A stretch of 64,000 nt of DNA from UBA3263 sp964528425 (GCA_964528425.1 CAZGTD010000010.1:1-64000), one strand, 5' to 3'. Shown: positions 16,682-27,456, counted from the stretch's first letter. A program made the numbers and translations. The notes: generated by a model not told the origin, from the sequence alone.

Positions 16682-17845
16682 ATGAAACTGCTCCACACAA
16701 GCGACTGGCATCTTGGCCACGAACTCTACGGCATTAACCGCCGCGACGAGTTCGCGGCCATGCTGCTAAATATCCGGGAAGTTATTAAAGTGCACCACCC
16801 CGACGTAATGTTGATAGCCGGCGATATCTTTGACTCTTCCACTCCACCAATCGAGGCGCAGACACTATTTGCGAATGCTTTGGTGGATTTTCACCGTACC
16901 AGACCCGAAATGACAATTATTGCTACTTCGGGTAATCACGACTCGGCAAATCGCCACGAGATATTCCGACATCCATGGCGGGCGCATAATGTACATTGTA
17001 TCGGTATTCCCGACATCTCCAATCCTGAAAATAACATAATTGAAATTCCCGGTAAGGGTTACGTCTGTGCTATCCCGTTCATTAACGAGCGCTTGATTCC
17101 CGACGGTTTCTTTCAAAGCATAATAGACTCAGTTCCCGCCAACAGTCTTCCGATAGTTCTGTCGGCCCATACTGCCGTAATTGGGGCTGATTTCACCGGT
17201 CACCGTAGATTAGAAGCGGAAACGGCGGAATATATCGGTAATATCCGAACCATGAATCTGAGCAAGATTGCCTCCGGTTTCGATTACCTCGCCTTAGGTC
17301 ATATTCATAATCCTCAGTTTATTCACGGGGCGGGTCACCATCGCGTTCGATACTGCGGTTCTCCTATGCCAATAGGATTCGATGAAGCCGATACATCACA
17401 TGGCGTAAGTATTGTCGAACTATCGGAACGAGGCACAGAGCCAAAAGTCGAACATATCAGCTTCAGGCCATTGCGCCGACTTGTAACCTTGCCCGACAGT
17501 AAAAGCTTTTTGCCCTGGAACGACATTCTTGAACTGCTTAAATCCTACAACCCGGGTGAGCCTCAGCTCTTGCGACTGAATATTGAACTGGACCGACCTC
17601 TGCCCGACAATCGCAAGCAACTCGTTGCCGAAGCATTAGAGGGCACAGACATTACTCTGTGTGCGTTCAATGTTCACCGACCCGCAGCCGGCGGCATATC
17701 CGGTGTGCGCATACGTTCGGTAAGCGAATTTCAGGCTGAAAACCCGCTAACAATCGCCAAAGAATACGCCGAATATGCCGGTATGCCAATGACCGACGAA
17801 ATGGCCCGGCTATTCAGCGATGTAATTTCTGAAATCTCCAAATAA
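16682..17845 (+). CDS. sbcD: Exonuclease SbcCD, nuclease subunit
   Basis: A 387-residue Mre11-type phosphoesterase. The metal motifs are in order: DWHLGH (8-13), AGDIFDSS, SGNHDS, the LSAHTAV segment and ALGHIHNPQ. With SbcC it cleaves DNA hairpins and protein-blocked ends and trims double-strand breaks. The N-terminal ~280 residues hold the nuclease and the rest is the capping and SbcC-binding region. It follows dcp directly and precedes sbcC by 17 bases. Confidence 0.96.
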   Translation: MKLLHTSDWHLGHELYGINRRDEFAAMLLNIREVIKVHHPDVMLIAGDIFDSSTPPIEAQTLFANALVDFHRTRPEMTIIATSGNHDSANRHEIFRHPWRAHNVHCIGIPDISNPENNIIEIPGKGYVCAIPFINERLIPDGFFQSIIDSVPANSLPIVLSAHTAVIGADFTGHRRLEAETAEYIGNIRTMNLSKIASGFDYLALGHIHNPQFIHGAGHHRVRYCGSPMPIGFDEADTSHGVSIVELSERGTEPKVEHISFRPLRRLVTLPDSKSFLPWNDILELLKSYNPGEPQLLRLNIELDRPLPDNRKQLVAEALEGTDITLCAFNVHRPAAGGISGVRIRSVSEFQAENPLTIAKEYAEYAGMPMTDEMARLFSDVISEISK

Positions 17846-17862
17846 AATCTCCTGGTTCCGCC

Positions 17863-20800
17863 GTGATACTCAAGAAACTTACCATAACGAATATTGCTTC
17901 CATTACCTCCGCGACCATTGATTTCACATCAGAGCCGCTAAGCTCTGCTCCGGTTTACCTGATTACAGGCAATACCGGAGCCGGTAAAACCACCATACTC
18001 GATTCGATATGCCTTGCCCTATATGCAACAACTCCGCGCCTGCAACGATTGGCCGAGAGCGGACACAAGAGCATTGAGCTCGCCGACGGAAGCAAGTTTA
18101 CCGACTCGCGGGCTATGGCAAGGCGCGATAGCGTCGAAGCTTGGGCAATACTCGAATTTATCGGTAACGACGGAATAACATACACCGCAACCTGGACAAC
18201 CACCCGACCATACAGAAAAATTGACCGCCCCTTTCGTGCGCCCTCTCACTTTTTGCAGTTTACCGAAAACGGCCAAGAGTTTATTATAGATAAAGTCTCG
18301 CCCTTGCGCGAACGCATTGAGCAGGCGATTGGACTTGACTTCAAGAAATTCTGTCGCACAACCATGCTTGCCCAAGGCGATTTTACCCGTTTCCTTCAGG
18401 CTCCAAACGACGAAAAAAGCGAAATCCTTGAAAAAATCACCGGTACCGATATTTACCGTCGCATTTCAATAAAGATTCGTGAAAACTACAAGGCCCGCAA
18501 AGATGCCGCCAACGAGCTCGAATACCAGCTCTCTGACACCATACTTCTGTCGGAAGAGGAATTAGCTTCTGCCAAAGAGGATATGTTAGCTCTGGAGCGC
18601 TCGAACGTAGAACTCAAATCGTTATCAGAAGGGCTGATGAGCGGCATAATGTGGCTCGAAAACGACTCGGTAATGACACAACAACTCGCCGAACTGAAAC
18701 AAGCCCTCGCCGATGCCGAAACTATGATTAAAAGCGACCGTATGTCACGCCAAAAGGAACTGATTGCCCAATATGATTTGATTGAAAAGCCGCGCTTATG
18801 GAGCGGAGAAATTGCTAGGGCTCAGCAAGAAATAGAAAAAAGCACTCACGATATTGATGAATTGTCGGCCCACGCACTCGACCTGCGCGGCGGCCTTGAA
18901 TATCTGCGCAAAAACATATCAGAAAACAAAGCTAAATCCGCCGAGCTTAAAGCGCTTATTGACGCTGAAATGCCAAATAGCTCAATTTATGCCAGTGAGC
19001 AGCTGATAACGTCGAAACTGCAATCTCTTGCGGCAGAGCGCACATCCCTCAGCAGGCTATCGACCGAGCTCAACGCTTTGGAAAAGAATATCGATAGCAA
19101 TCTTCGCAAAGCGGTTGATAAAGCCACCCTTGAAGCGGAAGTCGCTAAAGCCGACCAAGAAAAAATCGGGCAATCAATCGAAGATTTCGACGCAATTCTC
19201 GAAGCAAAACATCCCGACCGTATAAGGCAGGTTCTCGACTCGCTCAAAGACGAAAAACAAAAAGTTGAGCGGCGGCAACGAATTGAGCAACTTCAAAAAG
19301 AAGTTTCAGAGGGCCAACAAAAGCTCGATGTCATGATCGAAAACTTAACGGAATTGCGTTTGGCACGCGATAAAGCCAAAGGCATTTATGACCGCGAGCG
19401 CGAATCGGTTGACGCACTGATCCGCAAACTCCGTAGAGAACTGACTCAGGGCTGCTGCTGCCCGCTTTGCCGTCAGACCGTAGTAAAACTTCCGGTTGAG
19501 AGCGACATAGAGTTACTGATTGTTGGCTATGAAAAATCATATATCGAAACCGACGAGAAAGTTAAAGTCAGCGAAACAGCCGTTAACCGCCTGATGGCAA
19601 CTATAGAAGTAACTCAAAAAAGCATCGACTCCGAGAACACCGGCCTAAATGAACCGCTCCGATCTCTTGAAGCAATTGACTCTGAAATTCAAAGCGTTGA
19701 AAAGCTCCTCGAGGAAATCAACAACCTAACGGTTCAAATCAAAAATGCGCGGCAGCAACTTAAAACCGCCACCGAGCGCACCGACAAGTGCAACCGCGAG
19801 CTGACGGCAGCCTCCAACCGTCTCAACGACGCCAACAACGCCCTCGCCACCATGCGCGGCCGCACATCAGCCATGAACAATGCAATTGAACAATTAGAGA
19901 AGGAGCTTACAGACCTTACCGAAAGCTATAAGTGCTCCATTTCACCAATTGATAAACCATTAGAATATGCCCAAGCCCTGACAAAGGCCGCACAATCATA
20001 TAACCGCGCTGTCGACACACTCACCGAGCTAAACCGCCATATTGAGAGCAATCAGGAGCTGTTTTCGCGTAATATGGTCATTATCGACAGTCTCGGTTTT
20101 CAGTTTGATTCACCGATAATTCCCATTAAACTCAACAACATTGACTCCGAAGTAAGCGCGCTAAGCGCAAAAGTAGCGGCCACACGCCAGACCTTGACCG
20201 ATGCAAAAGCAAAAATCGTAAGGCTTAAGGCGCAGATAGAGTCGTTTCTTGAAGAAAATAAGCTATCGGAATTTATACTTAACAATCTGCTGCAGATTGC
20301 CCCGGAAGAAATCGACGGCGCGCGCCGCGACATCGCCGCAGCCGCCGAAAACCTGGTGAAAGCAGAAACAGCGCTTACCGAAGCCGAGAAGCGCTACGCT
20401 GTTCACCGGCAAAACAAGCCCGAAAAATATGTTGACGTACCGGTTGACACGTTGAAAGAACAAAAACTTAAGGCTGATGAAGAAATAGTTGAAACCAACC
20501 GCCGCATCGGGGTATTGACAGAAAAATTAAATGCCGATGCCGCAGCCAGGAAAATTCACTCCGAACGCTTAAGTCTGCTCGCAGAAAAGCGTAACGAGGA
20601 ACAACGCTGGAAACAACTCGACGAGCTTTTTGGCGATACTAACGGTAAAAAGTTCGTAACAATAGCTCAGACCTACGTTCTGATGGACCTCATTGACTCA
20701 GCGAATAAATACATGGCTACCTTAACCGACCGATATCGCCTGCGTGTCCAGCCGAATTCATTCATAATTTATGTTGACGATGCATACGATGGCGGCACAT

Positions 20801-21114
20801 CCCGACCGGCCAACACTATTTCCGGTGGTGAGAGCTTTCTGGTGTCACTGGCGCTGGCACTCGCACTCAGCGATATTGCAGAAGGTCTTCAGGTCGACAC
20901 CCTATTTATCGACGAAGGCTTCGGAACACTGAGCGGGCAGGCCCTGAAAGATGCTGTTGCAACACTGATGCAGCTCCACTCTCAAACCGGCCGCCACGTT
21001 GGCATTATCTCCCACGTTGACGAACTTCGCGAAGAGCTGCCGGTGCAGATTCAGGTTGTGCAAAGTCCGCAAACAACCGAGTCGCATATTAAAATTACAC
21101 GACTCGGTGATTAA
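17863..21114 (+). CDS. sbcC: Exonuclease SbcCD, ATPase subunit
   Basis: A 1083-residue SMC-like Rad50 homologue. Walker A GNTGAGKTT is at 36-44, the Q-loop region follows near AQGDFTRFL, and long coiled coils flank a zinc hook, CCCPLC at 531-536, whose CxxC is C533/C536. The C-terminal half has the ABC signature SGGES and Walker B LFIDEGFGTLSG. The chosen start is GTG at 17863, since it begins the conserved MILKKLTITNI and no in-frame ATG precedes it. It converges on the flavodoxin gene with 17 bases between stops. Membership in an operon with a peptidase appears incidental. Confidence 0.95.
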   Translation: MILKKLTITNIASITSATIDFTSEPLSSAPVYLITGNTGAGKTTILDSICLALYATTPRLQRLAESGHKSIELADGSKFTDSRAMARRDSVEAWAILEFIGNDGITYTATWTTTRPYRKIDRPFRAPSHFLQFTENGQEFIIDKVSPLRERIEQAIGLDFKKFCRTTMLAQGDFTRFLQAPNDEKSEILEKITGTDIYRRISIKIRENYKARKDAANELEYQLSDTILLSEEELASAKEDMLALERSNVELKSLSEGLMSGIMWLENDSVMTQQLAELKQALADAETMIKSDRMSRQKELIAQYDLIEKPRLWSGEIARAQQEIEKSTHDIDELSAHALDLRGGLEYLRKNISENKAKSAELKALIDAEMPNSSIYASEQLITSKLQSLAAERTSLSRLSTELNALEKNIDSNLRKAVDKATLEAEVAKADQEKIGQSIEDFDAILEAKHPDRIRQVLDSLKDEKQKVERRQRIEQLQKEVSEGQQKLDVMIENLTELRLARDKAKGIYDRERESVDALIRKLRRELTQGCCCPLCRQTVVKLPVESDIELLIVGYEKSYIETDEKVKVSETAVNRLMATIEVTQKSIDSENTGLNEPLRSLEAIDSEIQSVEKLLEEINNLTVQIKNARQQLKTATERTDKCNRELTAASNRLNDANNALATMRGRTSAMNNAIEQLEKELTDLTESYKCSISPIDKPLEYAQALTKAAQSYNRAVDTLTELNRHIESNQELFSRNMVIIDSLGFQFDSPIIPIKLNNIDSEVSALSAKVAATRQTLTDAKAKIVRLKAQIESFLEENKLSEFILNNLLQIAPEEIDGARRDIAAAAENLVKAETALTEAEKRYAVHRQNKPEKYVDVPVDTLKEQKLKADEEIVETNRRIGVLTEKLNADAAARKIHSERLSLLAEKRNEEQRWKQLDELFGDTNGKKFVTIAQTYVLMDLIDSANKYMATLTDRYRLRVQPNSFIIYVDDAYDGGTSRPANTISGGESFLVSLALALALSDIAEGLQVDTLFIDEGFGTLSGQALKDAVATLMQLHSQTGRHVGIISHVDELREELPVQIQVVQSPQTTESHIKITRLGD

Positions 21115-21131
21115 AGTATTCGTTTATATTT

Positions 21132-21632
21132 TTATCGGTACTGCCCTATAGTCAGTAGCCAGCCATCGATACGTCCGTCTGTTAAATCCGCATGATTCGT
21201 TTCATCCAGCAGTAGGCCTATCGGCTCGCCATTGACAATCGCATCGGAATGATTGAACTTATATACATCGGCAGGATAAGAACCGATAAAATAAGCTCCT
21301 GAATCCTTCAATTTATCGTAAATTATGCCGACTCCGGAGCAGAATGTATCCGCCATCGTTTCGTCGCCCACGCCGACCAACGCAATCCTGTGGCCTCGAA
21401 GATCCATAGCCTTCAACGCATCAAGATAGTCAAGCCAATCTTCTTCTACGTCGCCTGAACCCCAAGTGGAAGTGGCGAAAATCAGATTCTCATAATCGCC
21501 AACTGTCGACGGAGCGGTGGTAGCAACGTTGTGAACATCTTCCTTGTCGATACCGAGCTTTGCGGCAATACGATTGGCAACATCGGCAGTCGTTCCGGTC
21601 ATTGAGCCATAAAATATTCCGAATTTTTTCAT
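21132..21632 (-). CDS. fldA: Flavodoxin
   Basis: A 166-residue long-chain flavodoxin, an FMN-containing electron carrier. The phosphate-binding loop is GSMTGTT (8-14). The isoalloxazine loops are TSTWGSGDVEEDW and VGVGDETMADTFCSGVG, and the ~20-residue insertion of long-chain forms is present. The start at 21632 gives MKKFGIFYGS, the usual N-terminus; a longer frame upstream would cross the promoter. Flavodoxins often replace ferredoxin under low iron, but no Fur box is evident. It is divergent from carA. Confidence 0.95.
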   Translation of the reverse strand: MKKFGIFYGSMTGTTADVANRIAAKLGIDKEDVHNVATTAPSTVGDYENLIFATSTWGSGDVEEDWLDYLDALKAMDLRGHRIALVGVGDETMADTFCSGVGIIYDKLKDSGAYFIGSYPADVYKFNHSDAIVNGEPIGLLLDETNHADLTDGRIDGWLLTIGQYR

Positions 21633-21658
21633 TTGCTTGAATTTTAGAGTTATATTTA

Positions 21659-21666
21659 CAAAATTA
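21659..21666 (-). promoter_or_regulatory. -7 element of fldA
   Basis: TAATTTTG on the minus strand, 26 bases before the flavodoxin ATG. Confidence 0.5.
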
Positions 21667-21720
21667 ACACTCAAAGCGATTTTTTGGTTTAAAAGCAACA
21701 AAAAATCGGCAGAAAATTCG

Positions 21721-21728
21721 TAACTTTG
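21721..21728 (+). promoter_or_regulatory. -7 element of carAB
   Basis: TAACTTTG followed by CA, 34 bases upstream of the carA ATG. No PyrR-type leader or attenuator is visible in the short leader. Confidence 0.6.
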
Positions 21729-21762
21729 CAGGCAAAGTAAAACTGACCCACATTTTTTGCTT

Positions 21763-22833
21763 ATGCGCCAAATCCTTAACGCCCGTCTGATTTTGGAAGA
21801 CGGAACCGTTTTCCACGGAAAATCTTTCGGCTACCCGGCTTCTACCGCCGGCGAAGTAGTTTTCAATACGGCAATGACCGGTTATCCCGAATCATTAACC
21901 GATCCCAGTTATGAAGGCCAGATTCTTGTAACGACCTACCCTATTCTCGGAAACTACGGTGTTGCCCCCCGTTCAGAAAAAGACGACGTTTCGGAATTCT
22001 ACGAAAGCGACCATATTCACGCCCGCGCAATCATTGCCCAAGACTATACCTACGACCATTCCCACTGGCAGGCTGACCGCTCGCTTGCTGAATGGCTCAA
22101 CGAAGAAAAGATTCCCGGAATATATGGCATCGATACCAGGGCGCTTACCAAACTTCTTAGAGAAAAAGGCTCGATGCTCGGCAAAATTGTTGTTGATGGA
22201 ACCGAAGAGCCGGACTGGTATGACCCGAACAAAGAAAATCTTGTTGCTAAAACTTCATGCAATGAGGTTGAATACCATGGTGCAGGCAACAAAACCGTAG
22301 TGCTGGTTGACTGCGGAGTGAAGCACAATATAATCCGCTGTTTGACTCGCCGCGGCGTAAAAGTTATCAGAGTTCCCTGGGACTACGATTTCACTACCCT
22401 CGACTACGACGGCCTATTTATTTCTAATGGCCCGGGCAACCCTGATATGGTAGACAAAACCGTAGAAAATCTCCGCAAGGCTCTTACCGACAACAAACCA
22501 ATTTGTGGCATCTGCATGGGTAACCAGCTTCTGTCCAAAGCTGCAGGAGCAAAAACATATAAATTAAAATATGGTCACCGCAGTCATAATCAGCCGGTAA
22601 GAATGCAAGGAACCGACACCTGTTTTGTTACTTCGCAAAATCATGGCTTCGCGGTTGATAACAACACCATGCCCGCCGAATGGGAACCTCTGTTTATCAA
22701 CATGAACGACGGCACCAACGAAGGAATACGTCATAAAACAAAGCCCTTCTTCTCTGCCCAATTCCACCCTGAAGCAAGTTCCGGCCCGAAAGACACGGAA
22801 TTTCTTTTCGACGAGTTTATAAAACTACTTTAA
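21763..22833 (+). CDS. carA: Carbamoyl-phosphate synthase small (glutaminase) subunit
   Basis: A 356-residue glutamine amidotransferase subunit that supplies ammonia to CarB for carbamoyl phosphate, the precursor of pyrimidines and arginine. The N-terminal CPSase small-chain domain is followed by the class I amidotransferase domain with nucleophile Cys251 in CGICMGNQ and the His/Glu pair in FHPEASSG. The ATG at 21763 is preferred over an in-frame TTG six bases upstream, because the protein then begins MRQILNARLILEDG, as usual for the family. carB follows after 24 bases. Confidence 0.96.
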   Translation: MRQILNARLILEDGTVFHGKSFGYPASTAGEVVFNTAMTGYPESLTDPSYEGQILVTTYPILGNYGVAPRSEKDDVSEFYESDHIHARAIIAQDYTYDHSHWQADRSLAEWLNEEKIPGIYGIDTRALTKLLREKGSMLGKIVVDGTEEPDWYDPNKENLVAKTSCNEVEYHGAGNKTVVLVDCGVKHNIIRCLTRRGVKVIRVPWDYDFTTLDYDGLFISNGPGNPDMVDKTVENLRKALTDNKPICGICMGNQLLSKAAGAKTYKLKYGHRSHNQPVRMQGTDTCFVTSQNHGFAVDNNTMPAEWEPLFINMNDGTNEGIRHKTKPFFSAQFHPEASSGPKDTEFLFDEFIKLL

Positions 22834-22857
22834 AAATCACCTTTCAACATATTATAG

Positions 22858-25800
22858 ATGAACGAGATAAAGAAAGTGCTGCTTCTCGGCAGCGGTGCCC
22901 TGAAAATCGGCGAAGCCGGCGAATTTGACTATTCCGGCTCTCAGGCTCTCAAGGCAATGAAGGAAGAAGGCATTGAAACCGTCCTTATAAACCCGAATAT
23001 CGCCACTGTGCAGACTTCCGACGGTTTTGCCGACAAAATATATTTTCTTCCCGTTACTCCACTCTTCGTTGAAAAGGTAATTAAAAAAGAGCGTCCCGAC
23101 GGCATTCTGCTTGCTTTTGGCGGTCAAACGGCCCTGAACTGCGGCGTCGAGCTGTATCGGTCGGGCATACTTGAAAAATACGGCGTTAAGGTTCTCGGAA
23201 CTCCGGTCCGGGCAATCATGGATACCGAAGACCGCGAACTCTTTGTTAAGAAACTCGACGAAATAAACGTAAAAACCATTAAGAGCGAAGCCGTCAGCAC
23301 AACAGCCGATGCCCTATCGGCAGCCGAAGAACTCGGCTACCCGGTAATTGTTCGAGCTGCCTATGCTCTCGGTGGCCTCGGTTCCGGTTTCTGCAATAAT
23401 CGCGAAGAGTTAATATCGCTAGTTGAAAAGGCTTTATCGTTCAGCCCTCAAGTGTTGGTTGAAAAATCACTCAAAGGATGGAAGGAAGTGGAATATGAAG
23501 TTGTACGCGACCGTTTCGACAACTGCATCACGGTCTGCAACATGGAAAACCTTGATCCGCTTGGCATCCACACCGGCGAGAGCATCGTGGTTGCCCCTTC
23601 GCAGACCCTCACTAACGAAGACTACCACTATCTGCGTTCACTTGCCATAAAGATTATCCGCCATATCGGTATCGTTGGCGAATGCAACGTTCAGTACGCT
23701 TTCGACCCCGAATCGATGGACTATCGCGTTATCGAGGTCAACGCCCGCCTGTCGCGCTCTTCGGCCCTTGCATCCAAAGCAACCGGCTATCCTCTGGCAT
23801 TCGTAGCCGCCAAGCTCGGTCTCGGCTACGGACTCTTCGACCTTAAAAATTCTGTAACAAAAGAAACCTCAGCATTCTTTGAACCTGCGCTCGACTATAT
23901 TGTAGTTAAGATTCCGCGCTGGGACCTTGGCAAATTCCACGGCGTTCGTCGCGAAATCGGCTCATCTATGAAGTCGGTTGGCGAAGTCATGGCGATTGGC
24001 CGCACCTTTGAAGAAGCTATTCAAAAGGGCCTGCGCATGATTGGGCAGGGAATGCACGGCTTCGTCGGCAATAAGGAACTCAATGTTTCCGACATCGACA
24101 AGGCCCTTGCCGAGCCTACCGACAAACGCATTTTCGTACTCTCGCAAGCACTTCAACATAACTACAGTATCGAGCGCATTCACGAACTGACTAAAATTGA
24201 CCGCTGGTTCCTGCACAAGCTGAACAATATCGTTGCTACCTATAATGAACTGCAGCAATTTGATACACTATCCGAACTCCCCCGCGAGCTCTTGCTCATT
24301 GCCAAGCAGCAAGGATTCAGTGATTTCCAGATTGCCCGCTCTATTGATGCTGCAATTACGGGCGCAAAAGCTCATGAAGCATCGCTTGGCGTTCGCAACC
24401 GCCGAAAAGAACTTGGCATCTTGCCCGTTGTTAAACAAATCGACACTCTCGCGGCCGAGTATCCCGCTCAAACCAACTACCTGTATCTAACCTATAATGG
24501 GTCGGTTAACGACATCAACTATGAAAACGATAATCGTTCCATCGTGGTTCTCGGTTCCGGCGCCTACCGCATCGGCTCGTCGGTTGAATTCGACTGGTGT
24601 TCGGTCAATGCCCTACTAACCGTTAAGAAACAGGGCTACCGCTCGGTTATGATTAACTACAACCCCGAAACTGTGTCGACCGACTACGACATGTGCGACC
24701 GACTCTATTTCGACGAGCTGACGTTTGAGCGCGTAATGGATATCATTGACCTTGAAACTCCCTACGGCACAATCCTTTCCGTAGGCGGTCAGATTCCAAA
24801 CAACCTGGCAATGAAACTCGATGCTCAGGGAGTTAATATCCTCGGCACTACCGCCCAAAGCATCGACAATGCTGAAGACCGCCATAAATTCTCATCGATG
24901 CTCGACGAATTAGGTATTGACCAGCCGGCGTGGCGCGAATTGACCTCAATGGACGATATTCATAAATTCATTGATGAAGTTGGCTTCCCGGTTCTCGTGC
25001 GTCCAAGCTATGTACTTTCAGGCGCAGCCATGAATGTTTGCTCCAACACTGAGGAGCTGGAACGCTTCCTGCGGCTGGCAGCCAACGTCAGCAAGGAGCA
25101 TCCGGTCGTTGTCAGCCAGTTCATTCAGTTTGCAAAAGAAATTGAAATGGACGCAGTTGCGCAAAATGGTGAGATCAAAGCGTATGCAATCAGTGAGCAT
25201 ATTGAATTTGCCGGCGTTCACTCGGGCGACGCAACAATTCAGTTCCCGCCGCAGAAGCTTTATGTTGAAACAATGCGCCGCCTGAAGAAGGTGTCGGCAA
25301 AAATTGCCAAGGCCCTCAACATCAGCGGCCCGTTCAATATTCAGTTTCTCGCCAAAAATAACGACATCAAGGTAATTGAATGTAATCTGCGCGCTTCGCG
25401 CTCATTCCCCTTCGTCAGCAAAGTGCTCAAAATCAACTTCATCGACCTCGCGACCCGCATTATGCTCGGCGAAGACGTTGAAAAACCATCCAAGAGCGCT
25501 TTCGATCTTGACTATGTAGGCATCAAAGCGTCGCAATTCAGCTTCTCGCGCCTGCAGGGTGCCGACCCCGTTTTGGGCGTCGACATGAGCTCTACCGGCG
25601 AAGTCGGATGCATTGGCGACGACACATCGGAAGCACTCCTCAAGGCCATGCTCTCTGTTGGTCAGCGTGTACCGGAAAAAAGCGTATTGCTTTCTACCGG
25701 TACCCCCAAACAAAAAGCCGATATGCTCGATAGCGCACATCTGCTCCACAACCATGGCTACAAGATTTACGCAACCGGAGGTACTCACCAGTTTTTGAAC

Positions 25801-26079
25801 GACAATGGCATTCCTGCCATCCGCGTATATTGGCCCTCACAACCTGACATGCAGCCTCAGGCTCTCGACTTACTCCACAACAAGGAAATCGATATGGTTG
25901 TCAACGTGCCCAAAAATCTTACGCCCACCGAACTCAGCAATGGCTACAAGATTCGTCGCGCCGCGATTGACCTTAACGTGCCCTTGCTGACTAACGCACG
26001 CCTGGCCGCAGCATTTATATCCGCCTTCACCTCGATGACGCTCGACGACATCGAAATCAAGTCCTGGGACGAATACTGA
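22858..26079 (+). CDS. carB: Carbamoyl-phosphate synthase large subunit
   Basis: A 1073-residue synthetase with the standard duplicated layout: two ATP-grasp halves each beginning with a phosphate-loop strand (LLLGSGALKIGEAGEFDYSG near 8 and IVVLGSGAYRIGSSVEFDW near 560). These are separated by the oligomerisation domain and followed by the allosteric MGS-like domain near 940-1073 (LLSTGTPKQKADML, YATGGTHQFL). All parts appear intact. Its TGA overlaps the next ATG by one base, suggesting coupling to a Na+ symporter. Confidence 0.97.
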   Translation: MNEIKKVLLLGSGALKIGEAGEFDYSGSQALKAMKEEGIETVLINPNIATVQTSDGFADKIYFLPVTPLFVEKVIKKERPDGILLAFGGQTALNCGVELYRSGILEKYGVKVLGTPVRAIMDTEDRELFVKKLDEINVKTIKSEAVSTTADALSAAEELGYPVIVRAAYALGGLGSGFCNNREELISLVEKALSFSPQVLVEKSLKGWKEVEYEVVRDRFDNCITVCNMENLDPLGIHTGESIVVAPSQTLTNEDYHYLRSLAIKIIRHIGIVGECNVQYAFDPESMDYRVIEVNARLSRSSALASKATGYPLAFVAAKLGLGYGLFDLKNSVTKETSAFFEPALDYIVVKIPRWDLGKFHGVRREIGSSMKSVGEVMAIGRTFEEAIQKGLRMIGQGMHGFVGNKELNVSDIDKALAEPTDKRIFVLSQALQHNYSIERIHELTKIDRWFLHKLNNIVATYNELQQFDTLSELPRELLLIAKQQGFSDFQIARSIDAAITGAKAHEASLGVRNRRKELGILPVVKQIDTLAAEYPAQTNYLYLTYNGSVNDINYENDNRSIVVLGSGAYRIGSSVEFDWCSVNALLTVKKQGYRSVMINYNPETVSTDYDMCDRLYFDELTFERVMDIIDLETPYGTILSVGGQIPNNLAMKLDAQGVNILGTTAQSIDNAEDRHKFSSMLDELGIDQPAWRELTSMDDIHKFIDEVGFPVLVRPSYVLSGAAMNVCSNTEELERFLRLAANVSKEHPVVVSQFIQFAKEIEMDAVAQNGEIKAYAISEHIEFAGVHSGDATIQFPPQKLYVETMRRLKKVSAKIAKALNISGPFNIQFLAKNNDIKVIECNLRASRSFPFVSKVLKINFIDLATRIMLGEDVEKPSKSAFDLDYVGIKASQFSFSRLQGADPVLGVDMSSTGEVGCIGDDTSEALLKAMLSVGQRVPEKSVLLSTGTPKQKADMLDSAHLLHNHGYKIYATGGTHQFLNDNGIPAIRVYWPSQPDMQPQALDLLHNKEIDMVVNVPKNLTPTELSNGYKIRRAAIDLNVPLLTNARLAAAFISAFTSMTLDDIEIKSWDEY

Positions 26080-27410
26080 TGGCCCCGCGCGCGCAGTTCA
26101 CCACCCGTTTGGGAGTAATCGCCGCCACGGTTGGCTCAGCAGTCGGCCTTGGAAATGTATGGCGATTCCCCTACGAGGCAGGTGTGCACGGCGGCGGCGC
26201 ATTTATGCTCATATACCTGCTCTTCATTCTATGCCTGGGCATCCCGGTAATCACTGCCGAATTCATAATCGGCCGTGCTGCCAAAAAGAATGTTTACGGT
26301 GCATTTAAAACCCTACCCGGCTCAAAATGCTGGAATCTGATTGGTTTTAACGGCATTATTGCAGCATTGATAATCCTAAGCTTCTATAGTGTAGTTGCCG
26401 GCTGGACAGCCGACTACATCCTACGCTCTTTACAAGGCTTCAGTGGCGCTTCGGATCAGCAGGAGCTCCATCAACAGTTCTCGGAGTTCACCGGATCATG
26501 GAAAGCGGTGCTGTTCACCTTAATTTTCCTTGCCTTGAACTTTTTTATACTCCGCAAGGGAGTTCAGAAAGGCATCGAACGGATGTCGAATCTGCTTATG
26601 CCGCTGCTTTTCGCCATACTGTTGATTTTTGCTTTGAACTCACTGATGCTCCCCGGTGCGAAAGAAGGCCTCCAATTCCTTTTCAAGTCCGATTTCTCCA
26701 AACTCACGCCCGGCGTGTGGCTCGGTGCCATGGGGCAGGCATTCTTCTCGCTCAGCATAGGTCTCGGATGTATGCTCACCTACGCAAGTTATTTCAAACC
26801 TGAAACCAAACTGCTGAAAAATGCCGTTACTATTGCCGGTCTCGACACTATGGTTGCCATTTTGTCAGGAATAATAATCTTCCCGGCGGTATTTTCATTC
26901 GGCCAGTCACCGGCCGGTGGCCCGAAACTTGTTTTTGAGGTTTTACCGGCCATATTCCACAGCCTGCCCCTGGGTCAGCTCTGGTCTCCCCTATTCTTCT
27001 TCCTTTTACTGCTTGCATCCATCACCTCTACTATTTCAATGGCAGAAATAGCCATTGCCTACTTCTGTGAAGAGTGCAAAATGCCACGCTCTAAAGCTAC
27101 GGCCATGACTATCGGTATATGCGCGGTATTCGGCACTCTCTGCTCGCTTTCGTTCAATCCAGAACTGAATATCTACTTGTTTGGAATGAGCCTGTTTGAT
27201 TTATTCGACTTCGTTTCGAGCACCATTTGCCTGCCAATCGGCGGCATTATGATTTCGCTCTACGTCGGCTACGTTATGAAACGCCATGCGGTTGAGGCCC
27301 AGCTGCGTGGAGTTTCAAAAATCATTGTATCGCTCCTTCTATTTATCCTTCGCTTTATAGCTCCGCTTTGCATAACGTTAATATTTCTTTCAGGGCTCGG
27401 CCTATTCTGA
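26079..27410 (+). CDS. Neurotransmitter:sodium symporter (NSS/SNF) family transporter
   Basis: A 443-residue inner-membrane protein with about eleven or twelve hydrophobic segments. It opens with the NSS signature: TRLGVIAATVGSAVGLGNVW then RFPYEAGVHGGGAF, the Na+ and substrate site of TM1, as in LeuT and MhsT. Prokaryotic members import amino acids with Na+. The substrate is not readable from sequence. Its ATG overlaps the carB stop by one base, so it is probably cotranscribed with carAB; a glutamine-related substrate is conceivable but speculative. Confidence 0.92.
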   Translation: MAPRAQFTTRLGVIAATVGSAVGLGNVWRFPYEAGVHGGGAFMLIYLLFILCLGIPVITAEFIIGRAAKKNVYGAFKTLPGSKCWNLIGFNGIIAALIILSFYSVVAGWTADYILRSLQGFSGASDQQELHQQFSEFTGSWKAVLFTLIFLALNFFILRKGVQKGIERMSNLLMPLLFAILLIFALNSLMLPGAKEGLQFLFKSDFSKLTPGVWLGAMGQAFFSLSIGLGCMLTYASYFKPETKLLKNAVTIAGLDTMVAILSGIIIFPAVFSFGQSPAGGPKLVFEVLPAIFHSLPLGQLWSPLFFFLLLLASITSTISMAEIAIAYFCEECKMPRSKATAMTIGICAVFGTLCSLSFNPELNIYLFGMSLFDLFDFVSSTICLPIGGIMISLYVGYVMKRHAVEAQLRGVSKIIVSLLLFILRFIAPLCITLIFLSGLGLF

Positions 27411-27456
27411 ACCAATCAGTTTGGCACGGTGTTTGATATTCACAAGATAAAACCAA